Shown here: piece by piece, positions 46,962 to 56,548 of the stretch
Layout of the letters: every line of letters begins with the position of its first letter
How positions within the stretch are numbered: the first letter of the stretch is position 1
DNA from: Thiohalorhabdus sp. Cl-TMA
GTDB taxonomy: Bacteria; Pseudomonadota; Gammaproteobacteria; Thiohalorhabdales; Thiohalorhabdaceae
Length of the DNA stretch: 64,000 nt
Reading direction: 5' to 3'
Assembly: GCF_041821045.1 (NCBI RefSeq)
Contig: NZ_JBGUAW010000003.1
Coordinates: 124,001-188,000 of the forward strand
Made by a program: the position numbers and the translations under genes
Notes under the pieces: model-generated
Told to the model about the DNA's origin: nothing
Database searches by the model: none
What the model saw: only the letters and a program-made list of their open reading frames with translations

Positions 46962-49900
46962 GTGGATCGGCCTTTGCATCCAGATGGTTTCATTGAAGAT
47001 CGCCTGCCTCTCACCCGCCGCCGTCCTCTGAGTCTTTTCCTGACCATCCTCGTGAGTCTCTTCGTCTGTCCGGAGCCCGCGGTGCCGGAACCGGGGGAGG
47101 CTGTCCACCGGATCGGCGTGCTGAAAAAGTGGGTGGGGCAGCGGGCGGCGGACAGGTGGGCGCCCACCGCCGGCTATCTGTCGCGCACCATTCCCGGCCA
47201 TCGTTTCGAGGTGGTAACGCTCGGCTTCGACGCCGTTGCCGGAGCGGTGGCGAATCAGCGCGTGGATTTCCTGCTCGCCAATCCGGCTATCTACGTGGAC
47301 ATGGCGGAGCGCTTCGGCGCCTCGCGTCTGGTTACCCTGCGCAACCGGGCGGGCGATAAGGAGCTGACCCGCTTCGGCGGGGTGGTCTTTACCCGCGCCG
47401 ACAACGATTCGGTGCGGGACTTGGCGGACCTGCGGGAGCGGACCTTCATGGCCGTGGAGCCCGGCTCCCTAGGGGGATACCGCATGGCGCAGCGCCTCTT
47501 GGAGGCGCAAGGGGTCTCCACCGAGCGGTTGAAGCTGAGCTTCGGCGGTGCCCAGGACGCCGTGGTGGAAGCGGTGGCCGCCGGCTGGGTGGCGGCCGGG
47601 ACGGTTCGCACCGGCACCCTGGAGCGGATGGCCGCCGAGGGCCGCATCGACCTCGACCGGCTCCGGGTCCTCCACCCCCGCAGCGTGCCCGGCTTCCCGC
47701 TCCGCGTGAGCACTCGCCTCTATCCCGAATGGCCCTTCGCCCGGCTCGCCCATACGGAGTCGTCGCTCGCCCGCCAAGTGGCCGTGGCCCTGCTGGAGAT
47801 GCCCGTCGGCAGCCCTGCCGCGGCGTCCGCCCGGAGCCAGGGCTGGACCGTCCCGGCCGGCTACGGGCCCGTGCACGACCTCATGGCGGAGCTGCGGATC
47901 GGCCCGTACGAGCGGCCAGGACCCTTTGGCGTGACGGACGTCCTGCGCAAGTACTGGTACTGGGTGGCGGCCGGCGCCGCGGTGGTCGGGGTGCTGGTGC
48001 TGGTGACCATGGGCATGCTCCGGCTTAATCGCCGTATCCAGGCCTCCCGGAGGGAGCTGGAGGAAGCGCGGGACCGGCTGGAGGAGCGGGTGGCGGAGCG
48101 CAGCGAGCGTCTGGCGGCCAGCGAGCGCAAGTACCGCGAGATCATCAACGGTACGCGGGAGGGGTTCTGGCTGCTGGATGCCGAGCTTTCCATCCGCGAG
48201 GTGAACCGCGCGCTCTGCCGCATGCTCGGCTATGCCCCCGAGGAGCTGGTGGGGTGCACGCCCTTCGATTTCGTTGCACCGGAGACCCGCCGGATCCTGG
48301 AGGTGGAGTCGGAACGGATCCAGGAGGTGTCCGGGCAGTCCTACGAGCTGACCCTGCTGACGCGCCGGGGCCGCAGGGTGGCCGTCCTGGTGCAGGCTAC
48401 CCCCTTCCGCGAGGAACAGGACGGCGATCCGTATATCGGCGCCTTCCTCACCGACCTGACCGCCTTCAAGCAGGTGGAGGCCTCCCTCCAGCAGGCCAAC
48501 CGCATCCTGCAGGCGTTGAGCCGGTCCAACCGGACCCTCCTGTATGCCGAGAACGAGCAGGACCTGTTCGAGGAGATCTGCCGGACGGCCGTGGATGCGG
48601 CGGGATATCCCCTGGCCTGGATCGGCCTGGCGGAGGGGGGTGGCCGGGAAGCCCTGCGGGGTATGGCGCGGGCCGGCGAGTCCCCGGGAATCCTGGACCG
48701 GCTGGGCAAGGCCGTGGGCGACCCCGGCGAATGCCCGGCCCTGACCGCCCTCCAGCGCGGGGAAGCGGTCCTGTTCCAGGACCTGCCCAATCACCCGCAT
48801 GCGCCCGCCTGGGCGGCGGAGGCGGGCGCCGACGGCCTCGGCGCCCTGGTGGCCCTGCCGTTCTCCGGCGAGGGCTTCGAGGGGGCGCTGGTGATCTTCG
48901 CCCACGAGCCTTTCTCCTTCGACCGGGAGGAGATCCGGCTACTGAGCGAGCTTGCCTCCGACCTGGCCATGGGGGTGGGTCAACGCCGCATCCGCACCGA
49001 GCGGGAGCGCCATCTGCAGCGGCTACGCCAATCGGCCGTGGTGTTCGACAGCAGCGGCGAGGGGGTGATCATCGCCGATCCCAACGAGCGGATCGTGGCG
49101 GTGAACCGGGCCTTCACCGTCATCACCGGCTACACCGAGGAGGAGGTGCTGGGTCACACGCCGCGGCTGCTCTCCTCGGGTACCCAGGGTCCGGAGTTCT
49201 ATCAGAACTTGTGGCGGAAACTGCGTGACGAAGACGCCTGGCAGGGGGAGATCTGGAATCGCCGCAAGACCGGCGAGGTATACCCGGAGCACCTGACCAT
49301 CACCGCCGTGCGGGACGAGGCGGGGACGCTCACCAACTACGTGGCCGTGTTCGCGGATATCACCGAGATGAAGCGGTCCCGGGAGGAGCTGGACTTCCTC
49401 GCCAACCACGATCCGCTCACCGAGCTGCCCAACCGCCGCCTGTTCCACGAGCGCCTGGGCCATGCCCTGGACCAACGAGACCCGGACGGCGAATGCCTTG
49501 CCGTGCTGATGCTCGACCTGGACGACTTCAAGAGCGTGAACGACAGCCTGGGGCACCCGGTTGGGGACGAGCTTCTGGTGGAGGCGGCGAAACGGCTGGG
49601 CGGGGTGCTGCACCGCGAGGACACCCTGGCCCGCATCGGCGGGGATGAATTCCTGGTCCTCCTGGAGTACATCTCCGGGCCCCTGCGCGCGGAAAGGGTG
49701 GCCCAGGATCTGCTCGACGCCTTCGAGGAGCCCATGCACCTGGAGGGCCGGGAGGTTTCCCTGAGCGCTAGCATCGGCATCAGCCTGTATCCGCAGGATG
49801 GCGCGGATGGTGCGACCCTGATCAAGAACGCCGACGCCGCGCTGTTCCGGGCCAAGGAGCTGGGGCGCAACCAGTGCCGGTTCTACACCCGGGAGCTCAC

Positions 49901-50714
49901 CGCCACAGCCACGGAGCGGCTGAGCCTGGCGCGGGAGCTGGAGACGGCCATCGAGAACGACGAGCTGGAGCTGCACTATCAGCCCAAGGTGGAGCTCCAC
50001 AGCGGCCGAATCTGCGGGGCCGAGGCGCTGCTGCGCTGGCGCCACCCCGAGCGCGGCCTGGTCTCGCCCGGGAGGTTCATCCCGCTGGCGGAGGAAACCG
50101 GGCTCGTCCTGCCCATGGGGGACTGGGTCCTGGAGCAGGCCTGCGCGCAGCAGCGCAGGTGGCGGGATGCCGGGATCCACCTGGAGCGGCTGGCGGTCAA
50201 TCTCTCCACGGTTCAGCTGCAGCGGCGGGATATCCCCGGGCTGCTGCAGCGAATCAGCGCCGATTTCGGCTGTCCCTTCGACTGCCTGGAGCTGGAGGTG
50301 ACCGAGGCCTCGCTCATGGAGGATACCGACGAGGCTGCCCGCATCCTGGCCGAGCTCGGGGATATGGGCATCCAGCTGGCCCTGGACGATTTCGGCACGG
50401 GCTATTCCTCCCTGGGCTACCTCAAGAATCTGCCCCTGGACACCCTGAAGATCGACAAATCCTTCGTCTGCGACATTCCGGGGGACCTAAGCGACATGGC
50501 CCTGGTGCGGACCATCCTGGCCATGGGCAAGAGCCTGGGCATGCGGGTGGTGGCCGAGGGGGTGGAAAGCGAAGAGCAGGCCGAGCTCCTGCGGCGGGAG
50601 GGCTGCGAGGTGGGGCAGGGCTTCCTCTACGCGCCCGCCCTGCCGGGCGAGGAGCTCGCCGAGCTGCTGCGGGCGCCGGAGGGCGCCTTCAGCCGGCCAG
50701 TGCCGCACTCTTGA
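46962..50714 (+). CDS. PhnD-type sensor with PAS-GAF-PAS and GGDEF-EAL domains
   Basis: This 1250-residue membrane protein begins with a signal anchor (SLFLTILVSLFVCPEPAV) and a periplasmic binding domain of the phosphonate/phosphate-binding (PhnD) type (residues 45-310). A transmembrane helix (329-352) and a short coiled coil follow. The cytoplasmic part has a PAS domain (about 385-505), GAF (523-680), second PAS (686-803), GGDEF (806-979) and EAL (986-1243). The cyclase motif GGDEF is intact near residue 893. The phosphodiesterase motifs EALLRW, LEVTEASL and DDFGTGYSSL are intact too. It probably converts a periplasmic ligand signal into cyclic-di-GMP changes. GTG is the start at 46962. Its 3' end overlaps modC (opposite strand) by 26 bp. 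Confidence 0.9.
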   Translation: MDRPLHPDGFIEDRLPLTRRRPLSLFLTILVSLFVCPEPAVPEPGEAVHRIGVLKKWVGQRAADRWAPTAGYLSRTIPGHRFEVVTLGFDAVAGAVANQRVDFLLANPAIYVDMAERFGASRLVTLRNRAGDKELTRFGGVVFTRADNDSVRDLADLRERTFMAVEPGSLGGYRMAQRLLEAQGVSTERLKLSFGGAQDAVVEAVAAGWVAAGTVRTGTLERMAAEGRIDLDRLRVLHPRSVPGFPLRVSTRLYPEWPFARLAHTESSLARQVAVALLEMPVGSPAAASARSQGWTVPAGYGPVHDLMAELRIGPYERPGPFGVTDVLRKYWYWVAAGAAVVGVLVLVTMGMLRLNRRIQASRRELEEARDRLEERVAERSERLAASERKYREIINGTREGFWLLDAELSIREVNRALCRMLGYAPEELVGCTPFDFVAPETRRILEVESERIQEVSGQSYELTLLTRRGRRVAVLVQATPFREEQDGDPYIGAFLTDLTAFKQVEASLQQANRILQALSRSNRTLLYAENEQDLFEEICRTAVDAAGYPLAWIGLAEGGGREALRGMARAGESPGILDRLGKAVGDPGECPALTALQRGEAVLFQDLPNHPHAPAWAAEAGADGLGALVALPFSGEGFEGALVIFAHEPFSFDREEIRLLSELASDLAMGVGQRRIRTERERHLQRLRQSAVVFDSSGEGVIIADPNERIVAVNRAFTVITGYTEEEVLGHTPRLLSSGTQGPEFYQNLWRKLRDEDAWQGEIWNRRKTGEVYPEHLTITAVRDEAGTLTNYVAVFADITEMKRSREELDFLANHDPLTELPNRRLFHERLGHALDQRDPDGECLAVLMLDLDDFKSVNDSLGHPVGDELLVEAAKRLGGVLHREDTLARIGGDEFLVLLEYISGPLRAERVAQDLLDAFEEPMHLEGREVSLSASIGISLYPQDGADGATLIKNADAALFRAKELGRNQCRFYTRELTATATERLSLARELETAIENDELELHYQPKVELHSGRICGAEALLRWRHPERGLVSPGRFIPLAEETGLVLPMGDWVLEQACAQQRRWRDAGIHLERLAVNLSTVQLQRRDIPGLLQRISADFGCPFDCLELEVTEASLMEDTDEAARILAELGDMGIQLALDDFGTGYSSLGYLKNLPLDTLKIDKSFVCDIPGDLSDMALVRTILAMGKSLGMRVVAEGVESEEQAELLRREGCEVGQGFLYAPALPGEELAELLRAPEGAFSRPVPHS

Positions 50715-51804
50715 TCTGCGCGTGCACCGCCAGGCCCGGCCGCAGGTCCAGGGTGTCGCAGGATTTGCGGGTGACGCGGGCGAGCAGCGGCAGCCCGCCG
50801 GCCTCCAGCCGGACCATCATGGCCTCTGGACCGTCTGGCTGCAGCTCCACCACACGGGCCGGTAGCACATTGAGGATGGAGCTGGCCCGCGGCTCCTCTG
50901 TGGTGAGACTCACGTCGCGGGCGGGGATCCGCACCCGGACCGGCGCCCCGTAGGGCCGGTCGAGCAGGGGGATGTGGACCACGCCGCCCGGGAATTCCAG
51001 GGCGGTGAGGGCATAACGCCGGTCGTGTCCCGCCACCCGAGTGCCGACCACGGCTTCCGCCTCCCGGTCATGGGCCAGGGGCAAATCCAGGCGGGTGGTC
51101 ATCTCCTCCAGGGGACCCGCGCCGAGGACCCGGCCCTCCTCCAGCAGCACCAGCCTGTCCGATAGCCGGGTGACCTCCTCCAGGTTGTGGCTGACGTAGA
51201 TGGCGGGCAGGTGCAGCTGGTCCCGCAGCCGCTCCAGGTACGGCAGGATTTCCTCGCGGCTGGCCCGGTCCAGGGCCGATAGGGGCTCATCCAGCAGGAG
51301 CAGGCGCGGCGCGGCCAGCAATGCCCGTCCCAGGGCCACCCGCTGCCGCTGCCCGCCGGAGAGCTGGTGGGGGCGCCGGTCCAGCAGGGCCTCCAGCCCC
51401 AGCAGCGCCACCACCTCGTCCCGGCTCGGGGGCGTCCGGCGCGTCCGGTCCCGCCCGTAGCGCAGGTTCCCGGCCACGGTGCGGTGGGGGAAGAGGTTGG
51501 CCTCCTGGAACACATAGCCCACGGCGCGGCGGTGGGGGGCCAGGAAGCGCTTGTCCGCCTGCCAGGCTTCCCCGTCGACGATAAGATACCCCGCCGCCCG
51601 CTCCAGCCCGGCGAGGCAGCGCAGCAGGGTGGTCTTGCCCGAGCCCGACGGACCGAATAGCGCGGTGAATCCGCCGCCGGGGGCATCGAAAGTGGCGTCG
51701 AGCAGAAAGCCCGGGCGCTCAAGGCGGAAGCGGGCCTGGAGGAAAGGGCTGGAGGGCGGCGGATCCCCGCTTGTAATCGGAGGTTCCGTCTGGTGCGGCT
51801 TCAT
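50689..51804 (-). CDS. modC: Molybdate ABC transporter ATPase
   Basis: The 371-residue ATPase has Walker [15 protein letters not shown], signature [16 protein letters not shown], Walker [13 protein letters not shown] and switch His in [11 protein letters not shown]-terminal MOP-like domain (from about residue 300: [28 protein letters not shown]) identifies ModC. It starts within the modB stop (ATGA, 51804-51801) and ends inside the 3' end of the convergent GGDEF-EAL gene. It powers molybdate import with ModA and ModB. Confidence 0.94.
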   Translation of the reverse strand: MKPHQTEPPITSGDPPPSSPFLQARFRLERPGFLLDATFDAPGGGFTALFGPSGSGKTTLLRCLAGLERAAGYLIVDGEAWQADKRFLAPHRRAVGYVFQEANLFPHRTVAGNLRYGRDRTRRTPPSRDEVVALLGLEALLDRRPHQLSGGQRQRVALGRALLAAPRLLLLDEPLSALDRASREEILPYLERLRDQLHLPAIYVSHNLEEVTRLSDRLVLLEEGRVLGAGPLEEMTTRLDLPLAHDREAEAVVGTRVAGHDRRYALTALEFPGGVVHIPLLDRPYGAPVRVRIPARDVSLTTEEPRASSILNVLPARVVELQPDGPEAMMVRLEAGGLPLLARVTRKSCDTLDLRPGLAVHAQIKSAALAG

Positions 51805-52490
51805 ACCCCCACCACCCTCAAGCGGTTGTTCAGAGCATAGACCGCCAGCAGCAGAAGGAAGGAAAACGCCAGCAGGAGGCCGGAAAGCAGGTGGGCCTGG
51901 CCGTACTCCAGGACCTCCACGTGGTCATAGATGGCGATGGAGAGCACCTGCGTCTCGCCCGGTATATTGCCGCCGATCATGAGGACCACGCCGAACTCGC
52001 CCAGGGTATGGGCGAAGCCGAGGGTGGCGGCGGTGAGAAAGCCGCGCCGGGCCAGCGGCACGGCAACGGTGAAGAAGCGGTCCAGCGGGCCGGCGCCTAG
52101 GGTGGCCGCGGCCTCCATGGCGCCGCGGCCGATGACGCTGCTGAAGGCATCCTGCAGGGGCTGGACCACGAAAGGCAGGCTGTAGCCCACCGAGCCCACC
52201 ACCAGGCCCGTGAAGGTGAAGGCCAGGGCATTGCCGCCCAGTGCTTCCAGCGTGCCGCCGATGGGTCCGTGGGGCCCCAGGGCCACCAGGAAATAGAAGC
52301 CGAGCACGGTCGGCGGCAGCACCAGCGGCAGGGCCACCACCGCCTCCACCACCACCTTCCACCGGGCGCCGGTGCGCGCCAGCCACCAGGCCAGAGGCGT
52401 GCCCAGCACCAGCAGCACCAGCGTGGTTACGCCGGCCAGGGCCAGGGTGATGCGGAAGGCCTCGATATCGGCCGCGGAAAGGACGCCCAT
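51801..52490 (-). CDS. modB: Molybdate ABC transporter permease
   Basis: The 229-residue protein has five to six transmembrane segments with [19 protein letters not shown] near the N-terminal third. The EAA-type coupling loop reads [24 protein letters not shown] and is followed by [22 protein letters not shown], diagnostic for ModB. It lies between modA (60-nt gap) and modC (4-nt overlap). Confidence 0.95.
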   Translation of the reverse strand: MGVLSAADIEAFRITLALAGVTTLVLLVLGTPLAWWLARTGARWKVVVEAVVALPLVLPPTVLGFYFLVALGPHGPIGGTLEALGGNALAFTFTGLVVGSVGYSLPFVVQPLQDAFSSVIGRGAMEAAATLGAGPLDRFFTVAVPLARRGFLTAATLGFAHTLGEFGVVLMIGGNIPGETQVLSIAIYDHVEVLEYGQAHLLSGLLLAFSFLLLLAVYALNNRLRVVGV

Positions 52491-52550
52491 TCTTCTCCTT
52501 CCTGGAGCGCACCGCGCAGGAGGCGGCGCGGCATCCCGCGAGCGAGCGGC

Positions 52551-53384
52551 TCAGTCCCCCTTCGGGATGGCGTAGCCGAAAGCCTCGATCACCTCCGCCG
52601 CCTCGGGCCCCCTGAGATAGTCCACCAGGGCGCGGGCGGCGGGCTCGTCCGCCGCGTCCGCCAGCAGCACCGCCTGCTGGCGGATGGGATCATAGTAGGA
52701 CTGGGGGACCAGCCAGCGGGACCCCTCCCCGGGCCGGTTGGGTCCGCTGATCTGGGAGAGGGCGACGAAGCCGAGCTCGGCGTTGTGGCTGGCCACGAAC
52801 TGATGCGCCTGCCCGATGTTCTCGCCGCGCACGATGGCTCCCTTCAGATCCTCCCAATGCCCAAGGGCCTGCAGGGTCTGCTGGGCCGCGAGGCCGTAGG
52901 GCGCCGTCTCGGGGTTGGCGATGCTCAGGTGGCGGAAATCGCCTTTGGCCAGGGTTCCGGGACCGTCCACCTGGCGCGGGTCGGGACTCCAAAGCGCGAT
53001 GCGTCCCCGCGCGTAAGTGAAGCGGCCACCCGGCGCGGCTTCCCCGGCCTCCTCGAGCTTGCGGGGCCGGCGGGTGTCGGCGGCAAGAAAGACTCCGAAC
53101 GGCGCGCCGTTGCGGATCTGCGCGTAGAGCTTGCCGGTGGAGCCGGTGCTGATGCGCATATGGTGGCCGGTGGCGGCCTCGAAATCGGGCTGGATGGCGT
53201 GTATGGCGGCGCTGAAGTTGGAGGACACCGCCACTTTCACCTCGCCGGCGTGGGCGGGGAGCACGCCACCGACCAGCGAACCGCCCAGGATGCCAAGGGC
53301 GCCGAGGAAACGGCGCAGGCAGGAGGGGAGGCTCGGGTGGGCCCCGTGATGGGGCGGCCCGTTGAAGGCGGCAAACGCTGCCAT
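52551..53384 (-). CDS. modA: Molybdate ABC transporter periplasmic binding protein
   Basis: The 277-residue protein has a long N-terminus with a hydrophobic signal segment (FLGALGILGGSLVGGVLPAHA) and then the ModA fold starting VKVAVSSNFSAAIHAI. Ligand-loop motifs are STGSTGKLYAQIRNGAPFGVFLAADTRRPRKLEE, split over two strands, and later NPETAPYGLAAQQTL. It captures molybdate or tungstate in the periplasm. GAGAAAGGA precedes the ATG at 53384. The modE gene ends 59 nt upstream on the same strand. Confidence 0.93.
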   Translation of the reverse strand: MAAFAAFNGPPHHGAHPSLPSCLRRFLGALGILGGSLVGGVLPAHAGEVKVAVSSNFSAAIHAIQPDFEAATGHHMRISTGSTGKLYAQIRNGAPFGVFLAADTRRPRKLEEAGEAAPGGRFTYARGRIALWSPDPRQVDGPGTLAKGDFRHLSIANPETAPYGLAAQQTLQALGHWEDLKGAIVRGENIGQAHQFVASHNAELGFVALSQISGPNRPGEGSRWLVPQSYYDPIRQQAVLLADAADEPAARALVDYLRGPEAAEVIEAFGYAIPKGD

Positions 53385-53443
53385 GGGCGTCCTTTCTCTC
53401 TTGTCTTGCCTGGCGTTTTGGCGCCCTCGGTGGTTCAGCTCGC

Positions 53444-54253
53444 TCAGCCGTTCACCGCCAGGATCACGTGCGAGGCCTTGATCAGGGCGCAGGCCGCCGC
53501 GCCCTCGCGGAGCCCCAGGTCGTCGGCGCTTTCGTTGGTCACCACCGCGCTCACGGTGCCACCCCCGGGCAGACGCAGGGTGACGCCGGCCTCCACCTCG
53601 CCGTGCTCTACCCGCTCCACGGTGCCGCACAGGCGATTGCGCGCGCTGGTGTGCTGGCCGTCCTCCCCGCCGGCCAGGATGATGTGCGTGGCCTTCACCA
53701 GGGCCATGACGTCCTTGCCCTCGCTCAGCCCAAGTTCATCGGCGCTGTGGTTGGTGATCACCCCCACCAGCGTCTCGCCCCCGCTCAGCTGAAGTGCCAC
53801 CTCGGTGTTCACCGGTCCGCTCTGGAGCCGCATCACGCGGCCCCACCACTGGTTCCTCGCGCTCGTCTTCATGGCCATCCTCCCTATAAGCGCCCGCAGG
53901 CGTTCGGGGTCGCCGGATTCGGCGGCCAGCAGGTCCAGGAATCGCACGTAGGCGGCCTCAGCGGCTCGGAATTCGGCGATCATGTGCCGCCCGTGGTCGG
54001 TGAGCCGGGTTCCGCCGCCACCGCGTCCGCCGGAAACGCGCTCCACCAGGGGGGCGTCGGCCAGATTGTTCATGGCCTCGATCATGTCCCAGGCACGCTT
54101 GTAGCCCATGCCCATGGCCCGAGCGGCCTTGGCCATGGAGCCGAGCGTGTCGATGTGCTCCAGCAGCTCCGCCCGACCCTGGCCGAGGAAGCCGCGGGCC
54201 TCCTTTTCCAGCCACAGGCGCCCGGCGGGTCGGGTGGAGGACAATTGGGACAC
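53444..54253 (-). CDS. modE: Molybdate-responsive regulator ModE
   Basis: The 269-residue protein has an N-terminal LysR-like winged helix (GSMAKAARAMGMGYKRAWDMIEAMNNLADAPLVER, split by the turn) and two MOP domains (about 127-195 and 199-268) that bind molybdate. ModE with molybdate represses the mod genes and activates molybdoenzyme genes. An excellent ModE box lies just upstream of its start (54278-54302). It is the first gene of modE-modA-modB-modC and is divergent from the hydrogenase catalytic genes. Confidence 0.95.
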   Translation of the reverse strand: MSQLSSTRPAGRLWLEKEARGFLGQGRAELLEHIDTLGSMAKAARAMGMGYKRAWDMIEAMNNLADAPLVERVSGGRGGGGTRLTDHGRHMIAEFRAAEAAYVRFLDLLAAESGDPERLRALIGRMAMKTSARNQWWGRVMRLQSGPVNTEVALQLSGGETLVGVITNHSADELGLSEGKDVMALVKATHIILAGGEDGQHTSARNRLCGTVERVEHGEVEAGVTLRLPGGGTVSAVVTNESADDLGLREGAAACALIKASHVILAVNG

Positions 54254-54277
54254 GGTGCGCTGCTCCGGGTGGAATTT

Positions 54278-54302
54278 CGCTATATTCGATCAGATATAAC
54301 GG
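54278..54302. promoter_or_regulatory. ModE box between modE and hydD
   Basis: The half sites CGCTATATT and AGATATAACGG, separated by 5 nt, match the E. coli ModE consensus (CGxTATATA..TATATAACG) closely. It lies 25 nt upstream of the modE start and 139 nt before the hydrogenase delta gene, so it can autoregulate mod and might affect the hydrogenase. Confidence 0.82.
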
Positions 54303-54440
54303 TGGCCGGCAAGGGCGGTGCCGGTCTCTACCGCGGATAGCACGGCCGCGCCGCGTCCGGACCCGGGGATTCCCTGACCGGCCGGGTTTGCGTAATGTGA
54401 CCGGGTGAGGGGGCGAATCTCGCCACCACGGAGGACGGCA

Positions 54441-55250
54441 ATGGGAGCGGCGAAACCGGGGGCGCGGCCGCGCGTGGCCGTCCACAAGCTCAGCTCCTGC
54501 GACGGCTGCCAGCTCGCCTTTCTCGATCTGGGCGAGGATCTGGTGCGGCTCGCCGAGCTGGTCGACTTCGTCCATTTCGCCGAGGCGGGTCCGGTGGACC
54601 CGGACGCCGAAGTGGACATCGCCTTCGTCGAGGGCAGCATCGCAACCCCCGACGAGGTGGCGCGGATCAAGCGCATCCGGGCCAACAGCCGCTACCTGGT
54701 GCCCATCGGCGCCTGCGCCACCTCCGGCGGCATCCAGGCCCTGCGCAATCTGCACGACGGGGAGAAGTGGCTGGCGGAGGTCTACCCTTCCCCGGAGTAC
54801 GTGGAGAGCCTGGCCACCTCCACGGGCATCGCCGACAACGTGGACGTGGACTACGAGCTGTGGGGCTGCCCGGTAAACGGCCGCCAGGTGCTCGCGGCGG
54901 TCCGCGCGCTGCTCTGGGGGGTGGATCCGGTGCCCGAGCAGGACAAGGTGTGCATGGAGTGCAAGCGCGCCGGCAACGTCTGCGTTCTGGTGAGCCGCGG
55001 GACGCCCTGCCTGGGGCCGGTTACCGTCACCGGCTGTGGCGCCCTGTGTCCCGCCTTCGGCCGCGACTGCTACGGCTGCTACGGGCCGGCGGAGAACCCC
55101 AATACGGAGGCGCTGGGACGTCGCTTCCGGGGGCTGGGTCTGCTGCCCGAGGAGGTGGCGCGCCGCTTCCACTTCATCCACAGCCACCGGGAGCCCCTGC
55201 GCTCCGCCGGCCGTCGGTGGCGCGAGGACCGGGGGGCGGACGATCCGTGA
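54441..55250 (+). CDS. hydD: Group 3b [NiFe] hydrogenase delta (small) subunit
   Basis: The 269-residue protein is the small, iron-sulfur subunit that carries electrons from the NiFe site. Cysteines are placed as for three [4Fe-4S] clusters: LSSCDGCQLAFLDL, PIGACATSGGIQ, CMECKRAGNVCVLV, PCLGPVTVTGCGALCP and DCYGCYGPAENPN. It lacks a Tat signal and membrane anchor, so the enzyme is cytoplasmic. GGAGG precedes the ATG at 54441 by 6 nt. The large subunit starts inside its stop (GTGA). Its electron-transfer partners HydB and HydG are encoded at 37784-39713. Confidence 0.9.
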   Translation: MGAAKPGARPRVAVHKLSSCDGCQLAFLDLGEDLVRLAELVDFVHFAEAGPVDPDAEVDIAFVEGSIATPDEVARIKRIRANSRYLVPIGACATSGGIQALRNLHDGEKWLAEVYPSPEYVESLATSTGIADNVDVDYELWGCPVNGRQVLAAVRALLWGVDPVPEQDKVCMECKRAGNVCVLVSRGTPCLGPVTVTGCGALCPAFGRDCYGCYGPAENPNTEALGRRFRGLGLLPEEVARRFHFIHSHREPLRSAGRRWREDRGADDP

Positions 55251-56548
55251 GCGATGCCGGGCGCCGCATCGATATCCGGGTCCCGGTGCTTGCCCGGGTG
55301 GAGGGGGAGGGCGCGTTGGAGGTGCACGCCGAGGCCGGCCGTATCACCGACCTCCGCCTGCGTATCTACGAGCCGCCGCGGCTGTTCGAGCGGTTCCTGG
55401 TGGGCCGGGACCACTCGGAGGTGGCCGACGCCGTGGCCCGCATATGCGGCATATGCCCGGTGGCCTACCAGATGAGCGCCGTGCAGGCCCTGGAGTCCAT
55501 CTTCGGCGTGGAGCCGGACGAGTGGGTGCGCGCCATGCGTCGCGTGTTCTACTGCGGCGAGTGGATCCAGAGCCACGCCCTGCACATCCACCTGCTCGCG
55601 GCCCCGGACTTCTTCGGCTACGAAAGCGCCCTGGCCATGACCGCTGACCACCCGGGGGAGGTACGTCGCGGCATGCGCCTGCAGGCTCTGGGCAACGAGG
55701 TCATGGCCCTGTTCGGCGCCCGGGCGGTGCACCCGGTGGGAGCGCGGGTGGGCGGCTTTCACCACGCCCCCGCCGCGGCGGCCGTACGCGACCTGCGCGC
55801 CCGGCTGGAGGCCGCCCTCCCGGAGGCGGAGGCGCTGGTGCGCTGGGCCGCCGGCTTCCCCCTTCCCGATAATGGCCAGGATTTCCCCTATCTGGCCCTG
55901 CGCAACGGCGCGGACTATCCCATGAACCGGGGACGGCTCAGCGCCTCCACGGGACTGGACGCCCCCGTCTCCGAGCTCGCCGACCACGTGGCCGAGGAGC
56001 AGGTGCCCCACTCCACGGCCTTCCACGCCCGCCTGCACGGCGAGCCCTACCTGGTGGGTCCGCTGGCCCGTCTGAACCTCAACGCCGACCTGCTGCCGAC
56101 GGAGACCCGGGCCCTGCTGGGGGAAACGGGGCCGGCGCTGCCCAGCACCAATCCCTTCCATTCCCTGCCCGCCCGGGCCCTGGAGATCCACGCCGCCCTG
56201 GTGGAGGCGGTGCGGCTCCTCGCGGATTATCGGGCTCCGGAACGGCCCCACGCCGAGGTGACGCCGCGGGCGGGGGTCGGCTACGGCGCCACCGAGGCGC
56301 CGCGTGGGCTGTTGTGGCACCGCTACGAGACCGACGGGTCCGGACGCGTCACCGCCGCCCGGATTATGCCGCCCACCAGCCAGAATCAGGCGCGCATGGA
56401 GGAGGATTTACGGGCCACCCTGGAGGCGCGCGGACTGGACGCCCCGGACGCGGAGCTACGGTTCCTGGGAGAGCGGGTGATCCGCAATTACGATCCCTGC
56501 ATCTCCTGCGCCACCCACTTTCTGGACCTGACCGTCCGGCGCCGATGA
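55247..56548 (+). CDS. hydA: Group 3b [NiFe] hydrogenase alpha (large, catalytic) subunit
   Basis: The 433-residue catalytic subunit binds the NiFe centre. The N-terminal motif is RICGICPVAYQMSAVQ and the C-terminal motif DPCISCATH, together giving the four Ni ligands. The His that commonly follows the first CxxC by three residues is Tyr here. Nine residues (FLDLTVRRR) follow the last motif and would be removed by the maturation protease encoded next. The GTG start overlaps the delta stop (GTGA). The enzyme would exchange H2/H+ with NAD(P)H and perhaps reduce polysulfide. Confidence 0.93.
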   Translation: MSDAGRRIDIRVPVLARVEGEGALEVHAEAGRITDLRLRIYEPPRLFERFLVGRDHSEVADAVARICGICPVAYQMSAVQALESIFGVEPDEWVRAMRRVFYCGEWIQSHALHIHLLAAPDFFGYESALAMTADHPGEVRRGMRLQALGNEVMALFGARAVHPVGARVGGFHHAPAAAAVRDLRARLEAALPEAEALVRWAAGFPLPDNGQDFPYLALRNGADYPMNRGRLSASTGLDAPVSELADHVAEEQVPHSTAFHARLHGEPYLVGPLARLNLNADLLPTETRALLGETGPALPSTNPFHSLPARALEIHAALVEAVRLLADYRAPERPHAEVTPRAGVGYGATEAPRGLLWHRYETDGSGRVTAARIMPPTSQNQARMEEDLRATLEARGLDAPDAELRFLGERVIRNYDPCISCATHFLDLTVRRR

